Source of the DNA: DASWIG01 sp965371445
Lineage (GTDB): Bacteria; Acidobacteriota; Thermoanaerobaculia; Multivoradales; J023
Reading direction: 5' to 3'
DNA length: 64,000 nucleotides
NCBI GenBank assembly: GCA_965371445.1
Contig: CBDUYN010000003.1
Location: 1-64,000, forward strand
Below, in pieces: positions 51,335 through 57,728 of the stretch (positions are counted from its first letter, which is position 1; the number at the start of each line of letters is the position of its first letter). The notes below the pieces were generated by a model that saw only the letters and a list, made by a program, of their open reading frames with translations, was not told the origin of the DNA and ran no database searches. The position numbers were made by a program, and so were the translations under genes.

Positions 51335-52768
51335 ATGACGACAAGAGACCCCCGCTTCCTGCTTACCCTGCTCGCCATGACCCTCAGCGCTTTCGGCTGT
51401 GCGGCTCCACCGGAAGCGCCAGCCGACGACGCCTCCGCTCCCGCCGCCGCGCAGAGAGCCTGGCCCCGCGTCGAGCCTGCCGCCGGCCTCCCCCAGGACC
51501 GCGCTTTGAACGTCGGCTTCCTGATCCTCGACGGCGTCTACAACACGGAGCTGACGGCGCCCTACGACATTTTTCACCACACGCGCTTCCAGGTCTCGCC
51601 GGGGATGGAGGTCTTCACGGTCTCGCCCGACGGCGGCAGGGTCCGTACCTTCGAGGGCCTCGTCGTCGAGGCGCACTACGGCTTCGCCGACGCGCCGCCG
51701 ATCGACGTCCTGGTCGTGCCGAGCGCCGAGGGCAACATGGACAAGGATCTGGAGGACGAGGAGCTGATCGCCTGGGTCCGGAAAACGGGCGAGAAGGCTA
51801 CCTACGTCGTCTCGCTTTGCGACGGAGCTTTCCTCCTCGCCAAGGCGGGGCTCCTCGACGGCGTCGCCTCGACGACCTTCCCCGGGGACCAGGACAGCTA
51901 TGCCGAGATGTTTCCGGACCTCGACCTTCGCCGCGGCCCGAGCTTCGTCCACGACGGCAAGGCCCTGACGTCGCAGGGCGGGGCCAAGAGCTTCGACGTC
52001 GCCCTCTATCTCGTCGATGTCCTCTACGGCGAGGAGGTGGCGTCGAAGATCGCCGGGGGGCTCGTCCTGCCTTGGCCGCCTATCGCCGAAGAGCTCCCGA
52101 CGCGGGTGGTGGCCGAGAGGCGCGAGCCGCCCCTGGGGCTTACCGACCGGGCAGTCCAGGTCGGCTTTCTCCTCGTCGACGGGGTCTACAATACGGAGCT
52201 GACGGCACCCTACGACATCTTCCACCACACGATCTTCCACGCCTCACCGGGCATGAGGGTCTTCACGGTTTCGGCCGACGGTGGCGTGGTGACGACGTTC
52301 GAGGGGCTTCGCATCGACGCCCACCACAGCTTCGCCGACGCGCCGCCGATCGACGTCTTGGTCGTCCCGAGCGCCGACGCGAGCCGCGACGCCGACCGCG
52401 AGAATGAAGAGCTCGTCGCCTGGGTGCGGGAGAGGGGCGAGGGAGCTTCCTACGTCGTGTCGCTTTGCTGGGGGGCTTTCCTTCTGGCCGAGGCGGGGCT
52501 TTTGGACGATCACGCCTGCACGACCTTCCCAAGCGATCAGGAGCGCTTCGCGGAGACGTTTCCGCAGCTTGAGGTCGAGCGCGGGGTGAGCTTCGTCCAC
52601 GACGGCAAGGCGTTGACCTCGGCGGGCGGGGCGCGGAGCTTCGAGGTCTCGATGTACCTCGCGGACCTCCTCTACGGCGAGGAGGCGGCGCGAGGGATCG
52701 GGAAGGGGATGGTCATCGCCTGGCCTCCGGCCGTCGAGGCGGTTGAGGGTTTGGTGATCGTCCCGTAG
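51335..52768 (+). CDS. Lipoprotein with two tandem DJ-1/PfpI domains
   Basis: 477 residues from the ATG at 51335 (GAGGTGA upstream). A lipobox-like end (LSAFGC) and an Ala/Pro linker precede two domains of about 210 residues (about 55-250 and 265-470). They are almost copies: NVGFLILDGVYNTELTAPYD / QVGFLLVDGVYNTELTAPYD. Each has the nucleophile-elbow cysteine: VVSLCDGAFLLA (C162) and VVSLCWGAFLLA (C378). They belong to the DJ-1/PfpI class I glutamine-amidotransferase-like fold and resemble the ligand-binding domain of GlxA-type AraC regulators, but without a DNA-binding part. An envelope-anchored double domain is unusual; it could be a glyoxalase- or chaperone-like stress protein or an isonitrile-hydratase-like enzyme. 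Confidence 0.85.
   Translation: MTTRDPRFLLTLLAMTLSAFGCAAPPEAPADDASAPAAAQRAWPRVEPAAGLPQDRALNVGFLILDGVYNTELTAPYDIFHHTRFQVSPGMEVFTVSPDGGRVRTFEGLVVEAHYGFADAPPIDVLVVPSAEGNMDKDLEDEELIAWVRKTGEKATYVVSLCDGAFLLAKAGLLDGVASTTFPGDQDSYAEMFPDLDLRRGPSFVHDGKALTSQGGAKSFDVALYLVDVLYGEEVASKIAGGLVLPWPPIAEELPTRVVAERREPPLGLTDRAVQVGFLLVDGVYNTELTAPYDIFHHTIFHASPGMRVFTVSADGGVVTTFEGLRIDAHHSFADAPPIDVLVVPSADASRDADRENEELVAWVRERGEGASYVVSLCWGAFLLAEAGLLDDHACTTFPSDQERFAETFPQLEVERGVSFVHDGKALTSAGGARSFEVSMYLADLLYGEEAARGIGKGMVIAWPPAVEAVEGLVIVP
52097..52132 (+). repeat. 36-bp dispersed repeat, copy 1 (coding)
   Basis: Matches 54579-54614 at 34 of 36 positions. Here it encodes the linker LPTRVVAERREPP between the two DJ-1/PfpI domains. 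Its second copy lies outside any clear gene. Confidence 0.7.
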
Positions 52769-52808
52769 CGAAAGAAGCCCGAAGGCTTTCCCGCCCGAAG
52801 GCGTCTGG

Positions 52809-52875
52809 CCCCCTCTCCCCGGCCACGAGGATGGAATGTGGCAGAGAGGGTAGGCCGGGGAGAGGGTTGGGGTGA
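52809..52875. repeat. Dispersed GC-rich inverted repeat, copy 3
   Basis: CCCTCTCCCCGGCC pairs with GGCCGGGGAGAGGG, then TTGGGGTGA, in the opposite orientation to copy 1. It lies between the DJ-1-type gene and the dioxygenase gene and can fold into a long stem, so it may also end transcription. Confidence 0.7.
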
Positions 52876-52942
52876 CGGGTCGCCCGTGGCGGCACTACGG
52901 CGGCCAAAGGTGATAACAAGCCATCTACACAGGAGCGGAGAC

Positions 52943-53908
52943 ATGAGCGAACCGATTGCAGGAATCCACCACGTGACCGCGATCGCCACCGACCCTCAGG
53001 AGAACGTCGACTTCTATACCGGGGTGCTGGGGCTACGCCTGGTCAAGCTGACCGTCAACTTCGACGATCCGAGCACCTACCACTTCTACTACGCCGACGA
53101 GCTGGGGCATCCCGGGACCATCCTGACGTTCTTCCCGTGGCCGATGGCCCGGCGTGGAAGCCGCGGCTCGGGGCAGGCCGTCGTGACCTCGTTCTCGGTC
53201 CCCGAGAGCTCGCTGGGGTTCTGGGCCGAGCACCTGGCGGAGGCCCGAGTGATCTCCGAGGAGCCGAAGAGGCGATTTGACGAGGAGGCGCTGGCCTTCT
53301 ACGATCCCGACGGCCTCAAGCTGGAGCTGGTGGCCTACGCCGAGGGTGCCCAGGGCGAGCCCTGGAGCGACGGTTCGGTACCGGCCGAGCACGCGATCCG
53401 GGGTTTCCACAGCGTGACCCTCGCCGTGCGGGACCTGGAACCGACCGCGGGGCTTCTGACCGCGACCATGGGGCTGCGCGCCGCGGGGGACCGCGACAAC
53501 CGATTCCGTTTCGAGGCGGCGGAGGAAGCCGTCGGCCGCCGGATCGACGTCCTCCATACCCCGGACACGGGCAACGGGGCGATCGCGGCCGGCACCGTGC
53601 ACCACTTCGCCTGGCGGGTGCCCGACGACCTCTCGCAGACGGCCTGGAGCGAGAAGCTGGCCGGCGTGGGCCTTGAGGTCACGGAGGTCCGGGACCGGCA
53701 GTACTTCAAGTCGATCTACTTCCGGGAACCGGGGGGTGTCCTGTTCGAGCTCGCCACCGATCCGCCGGGCTTCACCTGGGACGAGAAACCGTCCGAGCTC
53801 GGGACCGGTCTTCGGCTGCCGCCGTGGCTGGAGCCGCAACGCGACCGGATCGAGCGCGCCCTGCCGGACGTCGCGCTGCCGGCGCTTACGGCGGAGACGA
53901 GCCCATGA
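52943..53908 (+). CDS. mhqO: Ring-cleaving dioxygenase/glyoxalase-fold protein, MhqO-like
   Basis: 321 residues, ATG at 52943 behind AGGAGCGGAG. Paired vicinal-oxygen-chelate domains: IAGIHHVTAIATDPQENVDF (first metal histidine in HHVT), LAFYDPDGLKLELVAYAEGA (glutamate), IRGFHSVTLAVRDLEPTAGL, VHHFAWRVPDD and IYFREPGGVLFELATDPPGF. The layout and the FTWDEKPSELGTGLRLPPWL ending match MhqO-type quinone-responsive dioxygenases. Its stop overlaps the start of an esterase gene (ATGA), the mhqO-mhqD arrangement. Likely role: detoxification of hydroquinones or related aromatics; no MhqR-like repressor is seen. Confidence 0.88.
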   Translation: MSEPIAGIHHVTAIATDPQENVDFYTGVLGLRLVKLTVNFDDPSTYHFYYADELGHPGTILTFFPWPMARRGSRGSGQAVVTSFSVPESSLGFWAEHLAEARVISEEPKRRFDEEALAFYDPDGLKLELVAYAEGAQGEPWSDGSVPAEHAIRGFHSVTLAVRDLEPTAGLLTATMGLRAAGDRDNRFRFEAAEEAVGRRIDVLHTPDTGNGAIAAGTVHHFAWRVPDDLSQTAWSEKLAGVGLEVTEVRDRQYFKSIYFREPGGVLFELATDPPGFTWDEKPSELGTGLRLPPWLEPQRDRIERALPDVALPALTAETSP

Positions 53909-54558
53909 ACGCGGTGCACCAGGGCCAACCGGTGCGGACCGCCGGAGCGCCGCTCGACGAGGCGCGGGCTCTCGTCCTGCTCGCCCACGGACGCGGCGGA
54001 ACCGCCGAGAACATCCTGGAGCTCGCCCGCGACCTCGGCCGCGACGACATCGCGTACCTCGCGCCGCAGGCCGCGGGCTTCACCTGGTACCCCCTGAGCT
54101 TCCTCGCTCCGGTCGAGCAGAACGAGCCCGGGCTTTCCTCCGCGCTCAAGACCCTCGGCACGGTCCTGACGGACGCCGAGCGTGCCGGCATTTCCAGCGA
54201 GCGCCAGCTGTTGCTCGGCTTCTCGCAGGGAGCCTGCCTGATCTTGGAGCTCGCGGCGCGGCGTCCGTGCCGCTACGGCGGTGTCGTCGGCTTCACCGGC
54301 GGCCTCGTCGGCCCTCCGGGGACGAGCCGCGACTATCCCGGCTCTTTGGACGGCACGCCGGTCTTCCTCGGCTCTTCCGACCCCGACCCGCACGTCCCCT
54401 GGGCTCGGGTCGAGGAAACGGCGCGTGTCCTGGAGGGGATGGACGCCACGGTGACGCTGCGCCGGTATCCGGGGATGGCGCACACGATCAACGGCGAGGA
54501 GATCGAGGCGGCCCGGACGATGCTCGACCGGGTGGCGTCAACGACCGTGACGGTGTAG
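53905..54558 (+). CDS. mhqD: Phospholipase/carboxylesterase, MhqD-like
   Basis: 217 residues; the ATG at 53905 overlaps the upstream stop. Alpha/beta hydrolase of the phospholipase/carboxylesterase family: LVLLAHGRGGTAENILELAR (oxyanion region), nucleophile elbow GFSQGACL (S107), a probable catalytic aspartate in SSDPDPHVPW and histidine in YPGMAHTINGEE. Length is normal. Paired with the MhqO-like dioxygenase, it would act in aromatic or quinone detoxification. Cytoplasmic. Confidence 0.88.
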   Translation: MNAVHQGQPVRTAGAPLDEARALVLLAHGRGGTAENILELARDLGRDDIAYLAPQAAGFTWYPLSFLAPVEQNEPGLSSALKTLGTVLTDAERAGISSERQLLLGFSQGACLILELAARRPCRYGGVVGFTGGLVGPPGTSRDYPGSLDGTPVFLGSSDPDPHVPWARVEETARVLEGMDATVTLRRYPGMAHTINGEEIEAARTMLDRVASTTVTV

Positions 54559-54578
54559 GGACGGTCGCCGAGGCGTTG

Positions 54579-54614
54579 CCGACGCGGGTGGTGGCCGAGC
54601 GGCGCGAGCCGCCT
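54579..54614 (+). repeat. 36-bp dispersed repeat, copy 2 (non-coding)
   Basis: Near-copy of 52097-52132, located 20 bases after the MhqD-like stop and abutting an AT-rich segment. It is probably a stray copy made by recombination rather than part of a gene. Confidence 0.6.
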
Positions 54615-54727
54615 CAGAAACTTATTAAAGCAATTAATACCTCGTTGGAGACGTTCACTGCCATGTCCTTGGTCGAGGCGAGGAATCCGATCCCCACAAA
54701 TGTCGCGAGAAGCCATTTTGACGCCAA
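54614..54727 (-). CDS. 37-residue hydrophobic small ORF (holin-like?)
   Basis: TTG at 54727, stop TGA at 54614. The reading KWLLATFVGIGFLASTKDMA then VNVSNEVLIALISF looks like genuine protein: basic start, membrane helix, NVSNEVL turn, second hydrophobic stretch, recalling the layout of small holins. The stretch is AT-richer than its surroundings. An overlapping plus-strand frame is less protein-like. No ribosome site was found, so it may be a fragment. The rest of 54559-54837 holds no other gene that I can see. Confidence 0.3.
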   Translation of the reverse strand: MASKWLLATFVGIGFLASTKDMAVNVSNEVLIALISF

Positions 54728-54826
54728 ACTACGCTTCTGCGCCTGTGGTTTCTAGGGACTCATGGCCTGCGTCGGCAGCCGGACGCTCGGCCTGCTTCCC
54801 GTTCCCGAAGACCCCAACAAGACGCT

Positions 54827-54832
54827 ACACTG
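54827..54832 (+). promoter_or_regulatory. Possible -10 of a leaderless transcript
   Basis: TACACT ends 5 bases before the ATG at 54838, and there is no Shine-Dalgarno. If it is the -10 hexamer, transcription would start at or next to the start codon. No convincing -35. Confidence 0.35.
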
Positions 54833-54837
54833 ACTAC

Positions 54838-55884
54838 ATGGTGTTCACCGCAGCATCAGGGGTCCTCCTTGCGGCGGCGCTCTGGAGCGTCGGCCGCTTC
54901 TTCGTCCTGCCGCCCGCGGCGATGGCGGTATTGCTCTCCGCAACGGTACTCCAAGGGGTTCTGGCGCTCGTCACGGCCCGGACGGCGGCGCCGCGTCGGC
55001 GGTGTCTCGGGCGGCTTTCCGGTTTCCTCGCCCTAGGGGCGGCGGCGGCCTTCCTGGGAAGGCTCTTCTTCGTGGGCGTCGACGACGTCGAGAGGACGCG
55101 GCGAGTCGCCGAGCCCGCAGTGAGAATCACGAGGCTACGACTCGTCGACTTCAACGTCCTCCACGGTTATCCGTCGTTCCGCGGCCAAAAGGAGCGCTAC
55201 GGGCGACTCCGCGCGGCGCTCCAGACGCTTGACGCGACGGTGATCGTGCTCCAGGAGGCGTGGTGGGTGGCAGGATACGGTCAGCTAGTGGAGCGCCTAG
55301 CGTCGGAGCTCGGTCTTGACGCCGCCTACGCCCGCGCCAACGGTTCGCGTAACCTGCTCGGCTTTGAGGAAGGGAGCGCAGTGCTCTCACGCCTGCCGAT
55401 CATGAGGGCCAGCCGGCTCGTCTTGCGACCGCGTTGGCCGCCGTGGGAGGCTCGCATCGCTCTCGATGTCGAGCTCGCAGTCGGTCCGGATGAGACGTTG
55501 CGCCTCGTTGCGACCCACCTCGCCGCTGGCAACGAGGAGGTCGCCGCAGCCCAGGCCCAAGACCTCCTGCGGCAGCTCGGCGCCCACTCCCTGCTCGTCG
55601 TCGGTGACCTGAACGCACCGAGCGGCTCAGCCACCGTGAGCGCCTTTACTGAGCGTGGCTACGACGATGTCGTACCAGGTGGTATCGATCATGTCCTGAT
55701 GCGCCAGACGCCCGCTTGGCGCCTCGTCCGCGCCGGCTGGACCCTTCGCAGCAAGGACCTCGAATCCCTGATCGGAGAAGCGGTGACGATCTCCGATCAT
55801 CCGGGGATTCTCGTCGAGCTGGAACGTATCACGAGCCCACTGGGCTTGCCAACTTGGGTGCGACCCCAAAGTAAGCGACCCTAA
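54838..55884 (+). CDS. Membrane-anchored endonuclease/exonuclease/phosphatase-family protein
   Basis: 348 residues from the ATG at 54838, chosen because two to three hydrophobic segments begin there (VFTAASGVLLAAALWSVGRF; PPAAMAVLLSATVLQGVLAL; LSGFLALGAAAAFLGRLFFV). The rest is an EEP fold: LVDFNVLHGYPSF (metal asparagine), DATVIVLQEAWWV (glutamate), GSAVLSRLPI, VATHLAAGNEE, VVGDLNAPSGS and a final TISDHPGILVELE (catalytic SDH). It could be a phosphodiesterase or sphingomyelinase-like phospholipase with its active site outside. The final residues run into a small direct repeat (CGACCCyAAAGTAAGCG), so the natural C-terminus may have been altered. Confidence 0.8.
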   Translation: MVFTAASGVLLAAALWSVGRFFVLPPAAMAVLLSATVLQGVLALVTARTAAPRRRCLGRLSGFLALGAAAAFLGRLFFVGVDDVERTRRVAEPAVRITRLRLVDFNVLHGYPSFRGQKERYGRLRAALQTLDATVIVLQEAWWVAGYGQLVERLASELGLDAAYARANGSRNLLGFEEGSAVLSRLPIMRASRLVLRPRWPPWEARIALDVELAVGPDETLRLVATHLAAGNEEVAAAQAQDLLRQLGAHSLLVVGDLNAPSGSATVSAFTERGYDDVVPGGIDHVLMRQTPAWRLVRAGWTLRSKDLESLIGEAVTISDHPGILVELERITSPLGLPTWVRPQSKRP

Positions 55885-55955
55885 AGTAAGCGGCTTCAGT
55901 TGCCGGCTGCGGTAACACTCCAGGTAAAGCCGCGAAGCGCATCTCGCGCGACGCG

Positions 55956-56084
55956 ACTAGGCCGCTTGCTCCAGCGTCTGAGCCAGGTAACCCAGCTCCT
56001 CGGCGAGCTGGGCGGTCGCTTGCCACTCCTCGGCCGACGCGTCGTTGCGTAGAGAGCCTCATCAACGACGACGACGCGGCCCAT
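55956..56084 (-). pseudogene. Frameshifted remnant of a small gene
   Basis: ATG at 56084 reads MGRVVVVDEAL, then a one-base shift is needed to continue LRNDASAEEWQATAQLAEEL and GYLAQTLEQAA before the stop at 55956. The second part is strongly helical and protein-like, while the unshifted frames are arginine-rich nonsense. No family recognised. The surrounding 55885-56230 holds nothing else identifiable. Confidence 0.4.
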
Positions 56085-56230
56085 GGTAGCACCGCGCCTT
56101 TCATCGTTCCGGAGCTTGGTTCTTGGTTACCCAGCGGCGCGCCTGGGCTGCCTCGATCCCGGCCAGCAGCCCGTTGCGGGCCGGTCGTTTTACGGCGGGA
56201 ATACTCTGACGATTTCGCCTGCCGGAGCGG

Positions 56231-56612
56231 GGCGTCACCGCTCCGTCGACGCGCTTCGAAAGCTGCACCGTGTAGGGTGTCCGGCACCACCCGCGGACCC
56301 CGCGGCGGCGTCGTGAACGGACCCGAGCGCGGCGGCTCAAGGCTCGCCGGCTCGGGCGACGGGAACCGCAAGTCCCAGCTGATCCGGTGGATCCCCGCCT
56401 TCGCCGGTCCTGTCAGGTGACGGATCACGTGGCCTTCGGCGTCGGTCACGGTAAGGAGGATCGCCGGCTTTTCCTCGCGGTCCTCGGCGCGGAGCTCCTC
56501 CCAGGTCAGCATCGGGATTGTTTCCTCGGCATTGACGAGCTCTTTCTCGCTCTCCTGGCGCTTTTTCTTGCGGGTCTTGACCTCCTCTCTCAGGTAATAG
56601 GTGAGAAGCGCG
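56231..56612 (-). pseudogene. Partial duplicate of the propeller-protein C-terminal region
   Basis: About 380 bases nearly identical to 58264-58645, inside the 1111-residue propeller gene. Both encode EEVKTRKKKRQESEKELV, TWEELRAEDREE, LLTVTDAEGHVIRHLTGPAK and PASLEPPRSGPFTTPPRGPR. This copy has an extra G after PDT that breaks the frame, lacks a start and ends abruptly on both sides. It lies 2 kb downstream of the parent gene in the same orientation, with the GNAT-type gene between them. A dead fragment from a local duplication. Confidence 0.8.
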
Positions 56613-56633
56613 CCGACTGTGAAGCGCCTGACC

Positions 56634-56861
56634 GTGAAGCTGGAGCATGTTCTTTTCGCCTTGGCCCTGGCGCTCGGGGCCCTCCTCGCCGTTGCCTTGA
56701 TGACCCCGGAGCCCCGGGGCAGCCATGGCGCGCTCCATCCCGACCATCCCTCGCTGCTGATCGGCGGCTCGGGAGCCGAGTGCACCGCGCCGGTGCTCGC
56801 CCCAGGGGGCGAGGTGCCACCCGAATCGCAAGTCAAGGCCTACCCTTCCGTTTGCCAGTGA
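56634..56861 (+). CDS. Doubtful small membrane-anchored protein
   Basis: 75 residues from a GTG at 56634: VKLEHVLFALALALGALLAV then ALMTPEPRGSHGALHPDHPS, a plausible signal anchor, ending GEVPPESQVKAYPSVCQ. It overlaps the 3' end of the GNAT-type gene (minus strand) by 22 bases. There is no clear ribosome site. It could be the 5' stub of a disrupted secreted-protein gene. Confidence 0.3.
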   Translation: MKLEHVLFALALALGALLAVALMTPEPRGSHGALHPDHPSLLIGGSGAECTAPVLAPGGEVPPESQVKAYPSVCQ

Positions 56862-57718
56862 GTTGCCCATTTGGCAGCGGTGTTCGTCTGAAGAGTACCT
56901 CTCGTAATGAATATCATATTATCTTTCATTTTTTGAACTGTGTCCTGGTATTGCTCAACTAAATCATCAGACGGCACATCCGACGTCGTCTCCATCTGCG
57001 TTTCCAGATGAGCTTTTCTTGTTGTCAGGGTCGCCCATGAGTCCTGATTCAAGAAGTCCACAAAGCCCAGCGGAGTGTAGTAAGGCGCGCGGGCGCCGGT
57101 CACGTTGCCAGCAGTAATATAGCTAACGCCGGCCGTTGCCGCGTATCTACTCAAGTGATACAATAAAATGTCGCCGATCCGCGCACCGCGGGGATCAGCA
57201 GTCAGATTGGTGATCTCGATCGCATCGACGGAACCAAAAGACCATAACGAATTGGATACAGCACCCTTCGGAACTCGAGTCTGCTTGAACTCAACGGACC
57301 CTGAGACTACTTCGGGCCTATGGCCGCGGAGAATTTGCCCATCTACGGTAATTTTGCCGGCGGTACTTTCAATCACAATGCGGCTATGCCCGTAGTTGCG
57401 GTGGCTGTATGAGGAAGCCTGGACAACCAAGGCGTGATCCGACTGGCCAGTTGGAACGTAACTTGTCTGATTCGGTCCCAGGTGCGGATAAGTCGTGGAC
57501 ACTGATTCCGTCGATGTCACCGAGCTGATTTGGTTCGCGATGCTGTGGCCTAGACGGGAAGATCTTCTCTGGAGGTCTTGGGCCGGAGAGGCTTGCTTGT
57601 CGCGAGAGTGCGAGATCGCTTTCGGCGCGAGTTCTTGCGCCATAGACGGTTTGGCCGAAAATCGACGCGCTTCCGTCGACGGAACGTACTTCGACTTGGG
57701 GTCGCAGTGTTTTCTCAT
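56840..57718 (-). CDS. GNAT-like domain protein with secretion-system-type leader
   Basis: 292 residues from the ATG at 57718 with AGGAGG well placed, 10 bases after the propeller gene's stop. The first 65 residues are polar, basic and Ser/Ala/Pro-rich with MAQELAPKAISHSRDKQASP and LQRRSSRLGHSIANQISS, reminiscent of N-termini of cargo proteins linked to extracellular contractile injection systems. The middle contains RGARIGDILLYHLSRYA and NVTGARAPYYTPLGFVDF, matching motifs A and B of GNAT acetyltransferases. A charged helical tail follows. Base composition is clearly AT-richer than the neighbours, suggesting recent acquisition. Possible secreted acetyltransferase effector (inference); no injection-system structural genes are in the window. 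Confidence 0.65.
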   Translation of the reverse strand: MRKHCDPKSKYVPSTEARRFSAKPSMAQELAPKAISHSRDKQASPAQDLQRRSSRLGHSIANQISSVTSTESVSTTYPHLGPNQTSYVPTGQSDHALVVQASSYSHRNYGHSRIVIESTAGKITVDGQILRGHRPEVVSGSVEFKQTRVPKGAVSNSLWSFGSVDAIEITNLTADPRGARIGDILLYHLSRYAATAGVSYITAGNVTGARAPYYTPLGFVDFLNQDSWATLTTRKAHLETQMETTSDVPSDDLVEQYQDTVQKMKDNMIFITRGTLQTNTAAKWATHWQTEG

Positions 57719-57728
57719 CGCCCGCCTC

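Noticed and set aside
54559..57718. A complete mobile element or genomic island.
   Set aside because: Composition shift, duplicates and pseudogenes are present, but no transposase, integrase, tRNA junction or terminal inverted repeats could be found, so only the individual remnants are reported.
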